64,000 nucleotides of DNA from Parvularculaceae bacterium. Lineage in GTDB: Bacteria; Pseudomonadota; Alphaproteobacteria; Caulobacterales; Parvularculaceae. Location: the NCBI GenBank assembly GCA_028280115.1, contig JANQMJ010000024.1:62001-126000 (forward strand), in the 5' to 3' direction. The position numbers and the translations under genes are program-made. The notes under the pieces were generated by a model. That model was given only the letters and a program-made list of their open reading frames with translations. It ran no database searches and was not told the DNA's origin. Shown here piece after piece: positions 9,205 to 17,936 of this stretch (positions are counted from its first letter, which is position 1; each line of letters starts with the position of its first letter).

Positions 9205-10826
9205 TGGATTTTGCGGTCGGCGATATCCAGTTCTGCCTTTGCGCCGCCGCGGGCTGGCTCGACATCGCCATGGTCGTGGTGTTGTGCGCCTTGCTGATGG
9301 CGGGGTATCCGGTCGCACTCTCGCTCGGCGGCACGGCCCTGCTGTTCGCCGTCATCGGCCTTTCCTTCGGCGTGTTCGATCTCAGCTTCGTGCGACCGTT
9401 TCCCCAACGCATCTACGGCGCGGTTTCCAATACGACGCTGATCGCAGTGCCCATGTTCATCCTCATGGGCGTGATCCTGGAAAAATCCAAAATCGCCGAG
9501 GAACTCCTCGACGAAATGGCCAAGCTGTTCGGTTCGCTGCGCGGCGGTCTTGGCTTTTCGGTCACCGTCGTCGGCGCCCTCCTCGCCGCCTCCACCGGCA
9601 TTGTCGGCGCGACGGTGGTCACCATGGGATTGCTCAGCCTGCCGACGATGTTGCGCCGGGGCTACGATCCGGCCTTCGCCTCGGGCTCGATCGCGGCGGC
9701 CGGCACGCTTGGTCAGATCATTCCGCCGTCGATCGTGCTGATCCTGCTCGGCGACGTCATCTCCAACGCTTATCAGCGCGCCCAACTCGAACAGGGCGTG
9801 TTCGCGCCGGAAACAGTGTCGGTGGGCGATCTTTTCGCCGGCGCGCTTATTCCCGGCCTGATGCTCGTTGGTCTTTATCTCCTGTGGCAGGTTTTCGTCG
9901 CCGCAACCCAGCCGAGCAAGGCGCCCGCTATCCCGGCCGCCGAACAAAGCGCCGGCGCTGAGGCCTGGAAGGCGGCGCTGAAGACCCTGCCCGCGCCGCT
10001 GCTCCTGATCATCGCCGTGCTCGGCTCGATCCTCGCCGGCGCGGCGACGCCCACCGAAGCGGCCAGCGTCGGCGCGGTCGGCGCGCTTCTGATCGCCGGC
10101 GCGCGGCTGGCGCCCAAGGGCTCGCTGCTGGCGGGGCGGCCTGCGATCGTCATCTCCGCCGGCGCGATCATCGGATTGATCCTATTGACGTCGTTTCTGG
10201 ACCTGCGGCTCGGGCGCGAGGCGATGTCGCAAGCGGAAACGATCGGCGTCGCCGCCGCCTTGCTGCTCTTCGTCCTGACGCCCTGGGGGATTGTCGCCAG
10301 CCTCTTTCAACTGCGCCGCGAGAAACGTCTTCGCGCCATCGTCGATCAGTCGACGCGGGTGACGACCATGGTCTTTACGATCCTGATCGGCGCGGCGCTG
10401 TTCTCGCTGGTGTTTCGCGGGCTGGGCGGCGACGAGACCGTGCGCCATGCGCTGGAGGCGACGCCCGGCGGCGTCTTCGGCGCGGTCGTCATGGTCATGA
10501 TTGTGATGTTCCTGCTCGGGTTTTTCCTCGATTTTATCGAGATCACGCTGGTGGTCGTGCCGCTGGTAGGCCCGCCGCTCTTGATGATGGGGCTCGATCC
10601 GATCTGGCTCGGCGTCATGATGGCGATTAATCTGCAGACGTCGTTTCTGACCCCGCCCTTCGGTTTTGCGCTGTTCTATCTGCGCGGCGTCGCGCCGCCG
10701 GAAGTCAAGACCGGCGATATCTATCGCGGCGCGATCCCGTTCATCTTCATTCAGCTATTGGCGCTCGGCCTGCTCGCCATCTTCCCGCAACTGGCGACGT
10801 GGTTGCCGGGCGTTTTGTATCAGTAA
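9204..10826 (+). CDS. TRAP transporter large permease (DctM type)
   Basis: A 540-residue multi-pass permease that carries out sodium-driven solute uptake. The DctM signature is visible: GYPVALSLGGTALLF near the start, PMFILMGVILEKS, and AAAGTLGQIIPPSIVLILLG near residue 170. It is longer than ordinary DctM (about 430 residues) because of an insertion of several helices between about residues 215 and 400, a feature of the subgroup that transports keto acids and other large organic anions. The last codons overlap the convergent DUF4386 gene by 7 nt. Confidence 0.92.
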   Translation: MDFAVGDIQFCLCAAAGWLDIAMVVVLCALLMAGYPVALSLGGTALLFAVIGLSFGVFDLSFVRPFPQRIYGAVSNTTLIAVPMFILMGVILEKSKIAEELLDEMAKLFGSLRGGLGFSVTVVGALLAASTGIVGATVVTMGLLSLPTMLRRGYDPAFASGSIAAAGTLGQIIPPSIVLILLGDVISNAYQRAQLEQGVFAPETVSVGDLFAGALIPGLMLVGLYLLWQVFVAATQPSKAPAIPAAEQSAGAEAWKAALKTLPAPLLLIIAVLGSILAGAATPTEAASVGAVGALLIAGARLAPKGSLLAGRPAIVISAGAIIGLILLTSFLDLRLGREAMSQAETIGVAAALLLFVLTPWGIVASLFQLRREKRLRAIVDQSTRVTTMVFTILIGAALFSLVFRGLGGDETVRHALEATPGGVFGAVVMVMIVMFLLGFFLDFIEITLVVVPLVGPPLLMMGLDPIWLGVMMAINLQTSFLTPPFGFALFYLRGVAPPEVKTGDIYRGAIPFIFIQLLALGLLAIFPQLATWLPGVLYQ

Positions 10827-11542
10827 GTCTTTACTGCGTCAGCCCGCAGCATCCAGCCGCCGGTCAGCAGCCAGAGCATGAAAACCAGCTCGCCGAAAAA
10901 CGTGAAAAACAACAGCCCGAGATCAGCACTCGGCGCAGCATAGACGCCTACATTATAAACGATGTATCCGAGCCCTGCGATCATCAGGAAAGCCCCCAAA
11001 ACGCGCGGGATATACGTAGCGCGCAGGACCACCAAGCCCAACACGAAGAGGTGAACGCCAAAAAGCGTCAGCGCGGCGTATGACATGCTTTCAGCAGATT
11101 GCAACAACACATACGCCTGCGCCTGAACGCTGTCGGCCCCGACAGCCAGTGCAAAGTGTTCCATGGTCAACAGGCGAAACGCGGCAAATATATTGAAAAG
11201 CCCCAGAAAGGCGAGGCCCGTATAGACCAGCCGCGTCCATGCCGCGAGCAGCGATCCCGCTGGGCTCGCCGGGCGCAGCAACACATAGAGGCCCCAGGCC
11301 ACCACAATATCGCATAGATAAGTGATGAAATATGCAAAGGCGCCGGCCAAAAACAGCCTGCGGTTTTGTATGACATTTTCAGCCGTCGCCGCCGCGTCGC
11401 CGTCAATAATCAGCCTGGGGAAGACAAAGAAATTCGCAAATGGCGCGCAAAAAGCCATGACGAGAATGCCAAAACCGGCAATCAGGGCCGCCTGCCGCAA
11501 GGACAGAGCTGTTCCGTTCACATTCTGCAATTGCTGAGTCAT
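10820..11542 (-). CDS. DUF4386 family membrane protein
   Basis: A 240-residue integral membrane protein with about six hydrophobic segments and the N-terminal pattern of DUF4386 proteins (AALIAGFGILVMAFCAPFANFFVFPRL). Function of the family is unknown. It is a single gene, convergent with the TRAP large permease, with 219 bp of non-coding DNA upstream (11543-11761) in which I see no gene or clear signal. Nothing in the context suggests a role. Confidence 0.8.
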   Translation of the reverse strand: MTQQLQNVNGTALSLRQAALIAGFGILVMAFCAPFANFFVFPRLIIDGDAAATAENVIQNRRLFLAGAFAYFITYLCDIVVAWGLYVLLRPASPAGSLLAAWTRLVYTGLAFLGLFNIFAAFRLLTMEHFALAVGADSVQAQAYVLLQSAESMSYAALTLFGVHLFVLGLVVLRATYIPRVLGAFLMIAGLGYIVYNVGVYAAPSADLGLLFFTFFGELVFMLWLLTGGWMLRADAVKTY

Positions 11543-11761
11543 CTTGAAAGCCCCTTAGATTTCAGGCTGTTCTTGTATCATGCCTTTCGGCTTTTCAGCG
11601 CCGGTAATCCCTGAACCGTGATCAGGAGGCGACGAGCTGAAAATATGATGTAAAGAATGTACGCCTCGCGCCGTGTGCCTTTAAGTCCGGCTGCCCGCCA
11701 GCGCAGATTGCACCGCCGCAAGCACCGGGCCGGCCGTCATCAGCGCGGATGCCGGCAGCCC

Positions 11762-12727
11762 TTACGCAGCGCCGCCCGCATAATCCACCAGCGCCTCAAT
11801 CCGCTTGTCGATCGGCGGGTGGGTCGCGAAAACGCCGGCAAAGCGGGCGGTGTTTTCCACCATCATCTGCTGAACGTCATTGGGCGCGTCGACCCGGGAC
11901 TTGCCGGAAATCTTCTTGAGCGCTGAAATCATGGCGTCGGGATTGCGGGTGAGTTCGACCGCGCCGGCGTCGGCGAGATATTCGCGCTTGCGCGACAGGG
12001 AAAACCGGATCGCCAGCGCCAACAGATAAGCGATGACAATCAGCGCAATGGCGGTCAGAATCAGCATGCCGCCGCCGCGGCTGTCGCCCTTGCGGCCGCG
12101 GGAATGACCGCCGACACGCACGCCGCTGCGAAACAGACCGCGAAAGACAAGTTCGCCGAAGAACGAGAAAATCCCGACAAAAATGACGGCGATCACCAAA
12201 AGCCTGACGTCGCGGTTCATGATGTGGGTGAGTTCATGGGCGAGCACCGCTTCCAGTTCGTCCTTGTCGAGCGTTTCGATCAGCCCGCTTGTGACGGTCA
12301 CTTTATAGCTCTTCTCGGAGAGCCCGCTGGCGAAGGCGTTCAGCGCCGGCGTTTCGATCACGTTGAGCCGGGGCATGGTCAGCCCGCGCGAGACGCACAG
12401 GTTTTCAAGAAGATTATAAAGCTCGGGCGCTTCTTTTCGGGAGAGGCTCCTCGCCCCGACCGACAGTTCGATGATCTTCTGATAGGAAAACCACGCAATC
12501 AAAAACCAGATCCCGGCGCCGAGAAAGGCGAACGGCCACAGGCGCGCCATGTGATCGAGGGCGATCTGTAATCCTTCGCCGACGGTGCGGATGTCATAGG
12601 CCAGTCCCACATAGCCGACCGACAAGCCGTACATCAAAATCATGAGGAGCAGCGGAAAACCCGCCATCAGCAAAACGGATTTGAGGTTGTTGTTCCAGAT
12701 ATGGGTCTGCAGGCCGAAGGCGCCCAA
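11762..12727 (-). CDS. M48 family membrane zinc metalloprotease (HtpX-like)
   Basis: A 321-residue integral membrane protease. Two N-terminal membrane segments (about residues 17-45 and 65-82) precede the catalytic HELTH at residues 164-168. Two further helices follow, and then a downstream glutamate in the REYLADAGAVELT stretch as third zinc ligand. HtpX-type enzymes degrade damaged membrane proteins. It ends an operon LemA - racemase-like - M48 with 3 nt and 27 nt gaps; LemA and M48 genes occur together in many bacteria. Confidence 0.9.
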   Translation of the reverse strand: MGAFGLQTHIWNNNLKSVLLMAGFPLLLMILMYGLSVGYVGLAYDIRTVGEGLQIALDHMARLWPFAFLGAGIWFLIAWFSYQKIIELSVGARSLSRKEAPELYNLLENLCVSRGLTMPRLNVIETPALNAFASGLSEKSYKVTVTSGLIETLDKDELEAVLAHELTHIMNRDVRLLVIAVIFVGIFSFFGELVFRGLFRSGVRVGGHSRGRKGDSRGGGMLILTAIALIVIAYLLALAIRFSLSRKREYLADAGAVELTRNPDAMISALKKISGKSRVDAPNDVQQMMVENTARFAGVFATHPPIDKRIEALVDYAGGAA

Positions 12728-12730
12728 GGC

Positions 12731-13420
12731 TCAGGCCTCCCCGAAGACGAAGGCGTTCGACGCGGCCGCATGCAGCGCTGTCGTATCGAAGGCCGGCGGA
12801 TCGAAATCGCTTTGGGACAGGATCATGCAAAGTTCGGTGCAGCCGAGAATAACGCCGTCAATATCGTGCGCGGCGATAATATCAAGCAAGCGGGCGCGCG
12901 ATGCGTCCCGCACGTCGCCGTTCACCAGTTCATCGAGGATGATCCGGCCGACATCGGCCTGCTCAGTCATGGTCGGAACGATAAGCGTCCCGTCATAGCG
13001 CTTTGAAAGTTCAGCCCGGTAAAAATCGCCGTTCATGACGAACGGCGTTCCCAGCAGCAGCGGCTTTCTCGATCCGGCCGCGTTCATCGCCGCGGTCAGC
13101 GCATCCATCACATGCACCACCGGCAGGCCGGTCGCCTCCCCCGCCGCCTCGGCGACGAGATGGGTCGTGTTCGACGTGATCACGAGCGCGTCGGCGCCGG
13201 CGGCGGCAAGCCGCTGCGCGCCCTTGACCACCGCCGCCCGATAGGCGGCCCAGTCGCCAGCGTTATAGTGTTCGATCAGCACGCCGTAATCGAGCGCATA
13301 AAGAAGGATATTGGCGGAATGCTCGCCGCCGAGTCTGGCGCGCGCCGCCTCGTTCAACAGATGATAATAGATCGCCGTCGATTGCGGACTGACGCCGCCG
13401 ATAAGGCCGAGAAGTTTCAT
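12731..13420 (-). CDS. Aspartate/glutamate racemase family protein
   Basis: A 229-residue Asp/Glu racemase-fold protein beginning MKLLGLIGGVSPQSTAIYY. These enzymes normally use two cysteines as acid and base. The C-terminal one is present (VILGCTELCM, near residue 191). The N-terminal motif reads ITSNTTH rather than CNTxH, so the first cysteine is absent. Some L-aspartate/glutamate-specific racemases also replace it. Activity may therefore be one-sided or altered. It is the middle gene of the LemA/M48 operon. Confidence 0.85.
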   Translation of the reverse strand: MKLLGLIGGVSPQSTAIYYHLLNEAARARLGGEHSANILLYALDYGVLIEHYNAGDWAAYRAAVVKGAQRLAAAGADALVITSNTTHLVAEAAGEATGLPVVHVMDALTAAMNAAGSRKPLLLGTPFVMNGDFYRAELSKRYDGTLIVPTMTEQADVGRIILDELVNGDVRDASRARLLDIIAAHDIDGVILGCTELCMILSQSDFDPPAFDTTALHAAASNAFVFGEA

Positions 13421-13447
13421 CTCTTGCGCCCAGCGCCTCTTGCGGCT

Positions 13448-14011
13448 TTAGAAACTGACCTCCGGCGCCGCTTCTATCTGTTCGCGGCTGCCTTCGGGAA
13501 CCTCGAAATACTCTTTTTCTTTAAAGCCGCCCAGCGGCGCAACGAGATTGCCCGGGATCTGCTGGATCGCCGTGTTGAATTCCTGCACCGCATTGTTGAA
13601 GAAGCGCCGCGCGGCGGCGATCTTGTTTTCCACGTCGGAAAGCTCGCGCTGCAATTCGAGAAAGTTGGTGTTGGCCTTAAGGTCCGGATACTGCTCGGCG
13701 AGGGCGAACAGCCGTCCGAGCGCGGCGCCGAGCACGCCTTCGGCCGCGCCTTGCTCGACCGGTCCGTGCGCGGCTTGCGCGGCGGAGCGGGCATTGATGA
13801 CCGCCTCAAGCGTTTCACGCTCATGGCCGGCATAGCCTTTGACGGTCTCGACCAGATTGGGAATCAGATCGTGACGCTGTTTGAGCTGCACGTCGACATC
13901 GGCGAAGGCCTGATCGGTGCGCTGATTAAGCGCCACGATGCGGTTGTAGATGGCGATGACAAAAAATACGACAATGACGATAAGGCCGATAAATATGAAT
14001 AATCCGGACAT
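13448..14011 (-). CDS. LemA family protein
   Basis: A 187-residue membrane-anchored protein with one N-terminal helix (SGLFIFIGLIVIVVFF) followed by the LemA helical domain with its conserved LIPNLVETVKGYA stretch. LemA proteins have no established biochemical role but are often paired with membrane proteases or TPM-domain proteins. The ATG at 14011 is chosen because AAGGAGA lies just upstream; an in-frame ATG 19 codons earlier has no such site. The 278 bp upstream (14012-14289) hold no gene that I can see. Confidence 0.92.
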   Translation of the reverse strand: MSGLFIFIGLIVIVVFFVIAIYNRIVALNQRTDQAFADVDVQLKQRHDLIPNLVETVKGYAGHERETLEAVINARSAAQAAHGPVEQGAAEGVLGAALGRLFALAEQYPDLKANTNFLELQRELSDVENKIAAARRFFNNAVQEFNTAIQQIPGNLVAPLGGFKEKEYFEVPEGSREQIEAAPEVSF

Positions 14012-14289
14012 GCCGTCTCCTTCATAATAGGAAGCGCGCCAAACGCGGCGCAAGCGACTCGGGCGCAATATTAGGCCGTTCGCGTCGAGGCGGCAATTCG
14101 CCCTATCGACCGGTAGTAAGTCAGTTTGAAATCAAGGCGCGTTTGCTACGCCCCAAAATCTCAGAACGGCGCAACGAGCGTCCACTCGTCCGAATCGACA
14201 TGCCGTCGAGAAGGCATTTCAGGATCGTGACGCGAGATTGAAGGGGTAGTTGTCTCATGCCCTATATATATGACCGTTATGCTTGACGG

Positions 14290-15378
14290 TCACTTTATAA
14301 TGTGAAGATATCGCCTTTTGTTATCCGATGCGGCTACCCCATAAAATGCCCGAACATCATTAACGCTGCAAAGCAACATCTGGCTCAAATCATCGGCATC
14401 GTACCCAAGATCTTTCTCATGCAGGGAAATGACTTGATTAAAGAGACTCGGCTTCTCGACAGGAAATTGCGTCTCCTCAGGCTCGGATTTCTTCCACCCC
14501 CTCGCACTCAATTGACGCCACAAATAGCTGGACTGGTTCTTGTTCAATAAACCATATTTGCCAGCCTTATACAGGTGCGAAGCCACTGAAATTTTCCAAT
14601 ACTTTTTCAGTTGTACCAATCGTTCAAGAGTGATCTTGCCTCCGATTAAATCGGAACGCACCTCAGCCATCGGAGCCAATAACTCGCTTGCAAATGAATC
14701 CGCTTCCTCCTCCATCGAATCGGTCGGAATAGAGTGCATAATAAGATGACCAAGTTCATGAGCGAGCGAATGCCTCATGCGGTCGGCCGGCGCGTTTTCG
14801 TTAAGAAAAATAATTGGAGGCACGTCGCGTAAGCGCATTGTGACCCCATCTATTTTCTCGACAAAATTACAGTGAATGACAAGTACTCCGGCGCGCTCGC
14901 AACATGCCGTCAGATTATTAATAGGACCCGGTGGAATCATCCAAGACCGTCTGACATACTGCGCAATCTTTTCAGGCCCGCCCATTTCGTCAACATCAAG
15001 GCGTGGAAGTGGAATCTCCGCGTCAAGTTCAATTGCTTGCAAATATCGCCGAATGTGCATTATTCTTATGTTCAATTCCGCATGAAGGCGCTTCAGATCG
15101 CTTGCCTTTACAGTTGCTCGCTTACGCCAAGCAGCGTCATGCACACTTAAAGGCAAGCCAGAAAGCTCATCTCCTTGAAAAAAGAACGCTGGTGGAAATT
15201 CCAACGCGTTCGCAATTGCGTTCACACTATTATCAGAAGGCGGAGCATTTAGAAGGCCGCGCTCTATGCGAGAATAATGCCCTTGGTCCAGCCCCGCGCG
15301 CGCAGCGACCTCGGCTTGACTCCTCCCGCGGTACTGCCGCGCCAACAGCAGTAGTTCATGGTTAAATTCGTTCGGCAT
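14290..15378 (-). CDS. XRE-family regulator fused to ImmA/IrrE metallopeptidase
   Basis: A 362-residue two-domain protein. Residues 8-65 form an XRE helix-turn-helix (RGRSQAEVAARAGLDQGHYSRIERG). Residues about 130-260 form an ImmA/IrrE-type zinc peptidase with HELGH at 207-211 and a downstream EEEADSFASE helix. The remaining C-terminal 100 residues are uncharacterised. ImmA cleaves phage-type repressors, and XRE-ImmA (COG2856) fusions are often found next to toxin-like partners. The gene starts 5 nt after the stop of an unknown protein, so the two form one operon. The local DNA is clearly less GC-rich than the flanking genes, which suggests transfer. Confidence 0.88.
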   Translation of the reverse strand: MPNEFNHELLLLARQYRGRSQAEVAARAGLDQGHYSRIERGLLNAPPSDNSVNAIANALEFPPAFFFQGDELSGLPLSVHDAAWRKRATVKASDLKRLHAELNIRIMHIRRYLQAIELDAEIPLPRLDVDEMGGPEKIAQYVRRSWMIPPGPINNLTACCERAGVLVIHCNFVEKIDGVTMRLRDVPPIIFLNENAPADRMRHSLAHELGHLIMHSIPTDSMEEEADSFASELLAPMAEVRSDLIGGKITLERLVQLKKYWKISVASHLYKAGKYGLLNKNQSSYLWRQLSARGWKKSEPEETQFPVEKPSLFNQVISLHEKDLGYDADDLSQMLLCSVNDVRAFYGVAASDNKRRYLHIIK

Positions 15379-15383
15379 AAACT

Positions 15384-15998
15384 CTATTTTTCTTCGTCGT
15401 TTTTCTTGCCGCGTTCGTCTTGATCCGGCTGCGGCTTAAGCCGGGCAAGCTTCGCCGGATCGCCAGCCTTCTCTTCCAGGGGTAATTCGATCGGCGGCGC
15501 AACCGTACCGGCACCATCGAGTTCAATTTTCCAAAGATGATGTCCATCTTGCCGCGCGGCGATCCCAACCCAGATCAACGTTTCGCTAAACTGGTCTGGA
15601 ACGTAACAAAGTTCGACCCGTTGCAACCCGGAAAACCCGTACAGATCGACGCTATGGTCATCGAACGCGACTGCCAACGGCGTCGGATAATTGCTCGTCA
15701 CAAGCGCCGGGCTGGCATGTTTGAGCCTAAAAAGAACAGCCCCTTCGGCAATAATGGAAACTGTATCTTCGTGTTCGATAAGCATCAGGTCGGGGTCATC
15801 GGCGACAACTTCCGCCAAGCGCTTGACGGTCTCTTCCCACATGACAGCCCAAAGCGTTGTCTTCCGGCGCCAGCGATTGCGCTCCTGGTAATCCGTCTTG
15901 ACGGCTTCCCAAGCTTCATGGACCGCGAGATAAAACTTCGCGCCGCGATCATTCTCTAATAAAACTTGCCGAACAAATTCTTGAAGAGGAACAGGCAC
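15384..15998 (-). CDS. Protein of unknown function paired with XRE-ImmA/IrrE
   Basis: A 204-residue soluble protein that I do not recognise. The N-terminal third is helical and rich in Trp, Arg and Lys (EAWEAVKTDYQERNRWRRK). The centre looks beta-rich, and the C-terminal tail is charged and probably disordered. There are no membrane segments or known catalytic motif. It is the first gene of a two-gene operon with the XRE-ImmA fusion, 5 nt apart. In that setting the most natural reading is a toxin or sensor partner controlled by the XRE-ImmA protein, but this rests on context alone. Confidence 0.7.
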   Translation of the reverse strand: MPVPLQEFVRQVLLENDRGAKFYLAVHEAWEAVKTDYQERNRWRRKTTLWAVMWEETVKRLAEVVADDPDLMLIEHEDTVSIIAEGAVLFRLKHASPALVTSNYPTPLAVAFDDHSVDLYGFSGLQRVELCYVPDQFSETLIWVGIAARQDGHHLWKIELDGAGTVAPPIELPLEEKAGDPAKLARLKPQPDQDERGKKNDEEK

Positions 15999-16077
15999 TT
16001 AACGGACTCTCCACATTAATCACACGCGGACCATAACCCGGAACTTTTACAAAAACAAGCCAGAAATATGCGTGCTA

Positions 16078-16161
16078 TTATGCATCTACGTCTTCCCAGC
16101 GCACCTTGGCTGCTTTTCTTGCAATCTCACGGCCTCGTTCCAGCATCAACTTCTTCGGGCG
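16078..16161 (-). pseudogene. Remnant of a small basic protein gene
   Basis: The minus strand here reads ...TRPKKLMLERGREIARKAAK followed by VRWEDVDA and a TAA stop. The segment resembles the C-terminal end of small basic proteins that finish with an IARKAAxxRW motif. No proper start is available because the frame runs back into the end of the hydrolase gene. It lies 80 nt upstream of the XRE-ImmA partner operon and may be what is left of a third gene damaged at the edge of the inserted segment. The motif resemblance is from memory. Confidence 0.35.
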
Positions 16162-16163
16162 CG

Positions 16164-17066
16164 TTAACGCCGCGCACTTAGCCAGTCCATAATCGTCCGA
16201 TTGACGAGTTCAGGCGCATCGTGCTGAACGAAATGGTCGGCCTCCGGCAACATCAACAGCGTCGTGTCTTGTTCGACCCAGTCCCAGGTCCCGTTATGGC
16301 CGGCGGCGTTGAGCGCCTTGTCCTTGACGCCGTGAATGACCAGCACGGGCGCCTTGATTTTCGGCGGCGGTGCGGACTGAGCGGCGGCCGCCGCCGCGGC
16401 CGCATCGCGCGGATAATTGGCGCGGTAGTAGTTCAGCATGGCGGTAAAGTCCGACCGTTTGAACGCCTTGATATATTTTTTGCGCGCCTTTTGGTCCTCG
16501 ACCCATGATGCAAGGCCTTCAGCAGTCAGGGAGTCTTCCGCGCCTTCGGCCTGAAAATCCCGAGCGTATTGACTGTCTTCCTGCTGTTGCTTGTTGGTCG
16601 CGAGTTCGCGCGCCAATCCGACTGGATGCGGCACGCTGAGGATGACAAGCCGGTCGACCGCCCCGGGGGCGTTGATCGCCATCTGCCAGGCGATCGCCGC
16701 GCCCCAGTCATGGCCGATCAGCGTCGCACGCTCGGCGCCTTCCGCGCGCATCACCGCGAGGATGTCGCCGATCAGAACAGGCATTGCATAGTTTTCAACG
16801 CCCTCGGGGCTGTCGCTTAGATTATAGCCGCGCAAGTCGACCGCCGCGACGCGGTAGTGCTTTTTCAGCAAAGGCGTCAGATGGCGCCATGTATAGGCGT
16901 AATCGGGAAAGCCGTGGATCAAGATCGCGAGCGGTCCCTTGCCTTCCGCGATGTAATGTATTTTCACGCCGTCATGATCGGCGAATTTGCTTTCGGCGGC
17001 GAACGCGCCAGGCAGCCAAATGAGCAGCGCTGACAAAAACGCAGCAACGGTAAACACATTCCTCAC
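16164..17066 (-). CDS. Secreted alpha/beta-hydrolase, epoxide-hydrolase-like
   Basis: A roughly 300-residue alpha/beta-hydrolase. HGFPDYAYTWRHLTPLL carries the oxyanion HG motif, IGHDWGAAIAWQ has Asp as nucleophile (epoxide hydrolase and dehalogenase type rather than Ser), and PEADHFVQHDAP carries the catalytic His. The N-terminus is a signal peptide ending near PGAFAAES, so it acts outside the cytoplasm. The start is taken as GTG at 17066, which has GGGAGG six bases upstream and avoids overlap with the SDR gene. The frame stays open to 17177, including an ATG at 17096. Confidence 0.82.
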   Translation of the reverse strand: MRNVFTVAAFLSALLIWLPGAFAAESKFADHDGVKIHYIAEGKGPLAILIHGFPDYAYTWRHLTPLLKKHYRVAAVDLRGYNLSDSPEGVENYAMPVLIGDILAVMRAEGAERATLIGHDWGAAIAWQMAINAPGAVDRLVILSVPHPVGLARELATNKQQQEDSQYARDFQAEGAEDSLTAEGLASWVEDQKARKKYIKAFKRSDFTAMLNYYRANYPRDAAAAAAAAQSAPPPKIKAPVLVIHGVKDKALNAAGHNGTWDWVEQDTTLLMLPEADHFVQHDAPELVNRTIMDWLSARR

Positions 17067-17092
17067 AGCGACCCTCCCAAGCAGAATATGCG

Positions 17093-17920
17093 TCATTGCG
17101 CCGTAATGCCGCCGTCGATCTTGAATTCCGACGCGGTAACGAAGCGCGATTCGTCCGAAGCGAGATAAAGGACGCAATAGCCGACATCTTCCGGTTCGGC
17201 CAAACGCCCCATGGGAATGTGGCGCGTCAGTTTTTTCTCGCCTTCCTCGCCGCCGCCGGCGAAGCGGATGAGCGGATCGATGATCGAGGTGCGCGCGAAC
17301 ACCGGATGAACGGAATTGCAGCGGATGTCATAGCCGCTCTTGGCGCAATGAAGCGCGATCGACTTGCTCATCATCCACACGGCGGCCTTGGCGGCGTTGT
17401 AGGACAGCATCATGCCGTCGGCGATCAGACCGGCGACGGAAGAAATGTTGATGATCGACGCCGGCTGATTGTCCTTAAGATAGGGCATGGCGAGCTGGGT
17501 GCCGATGAAGATGGAATCGACATTGACCTCCTGGGTGCGTCGCCAGTTCTCATAGGACGCAGCTTCGATATTGCCGAACGTGCCGATGCCCGCATTGTTG
17601 ATGAGAATGTCGATCCCGCCCATGAAATCCGCCGCGGCGCCGAGGGCGTTTTTCCATTGCTCCTTGTCGGTGACGTCGTGCTTGATCGCAAGGGCCGCGT
17701 TTTTATGTTTTTCATTGACGGCGGCGGCGGTTTCTTCCGCGCCTTCAACATTGATGTCGGTGACGGCGAGCCTTGCGCCCTCATCGGCGAGCATGCGCGC
17801 GAAACAGGCGCCCAGCCCCTGGGCGCCCCCGGTGATGAAAGCCTTTTTGCCTGCAACGCGTCCGATGGCGGTTTTCCTTCTTTGAAAAGACCCTTGCCAC
17901 ATTGCGCCGGCGCCCGCCAC
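17093..17920 (-). CDS. SDR-family NAD(P)-dependent oxidoreductase
   Basis: A classical short-chain dehydrogenase. The cofactor motif GGAQGLG lies near residue 32, followed by NNAGIGTFG, the catalytic serine in NISSVAG, and YNAAK with catalytic Tyr and Lys. The C-terminus carries the family's FKIDGG. Substrate is unknown. The start is uncertain: ATG at 17920 or 17902 would add a basic leader, while the domain seems to begin at GRVAGKKAFITGG, just after GAAGGA and an ATC codon at 17866. The hydrolase follows on the same strand. Confidence 0.88.
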   Translation of the reverse strand: MAGAGAMWQGSFQRRKTAIGRVAGKKAFITGGAQGLGACFARMLADEGARLAVTDINVEGAEETAAAVNEKHKNAALAIKHDVTDKEQWKNALGAAADFMGGIDILINNAGIGTFGNIEAASYENWRRTQEVNVDSIFIGTQLAMPYLKDNQPASIINISSVAGLIADGMMLSYNAAKAAVWMMSKSIALHCAKSGYDIRCNSVHPVFARTSIIDPLIRFAGGGEEGEKKLTRHIPMGRLAEPEDVGYCVLYLASDESRFVTASEFKIDGGITAQ

Positions 17921-17936
17921 CGCCAGACGCAGACGG

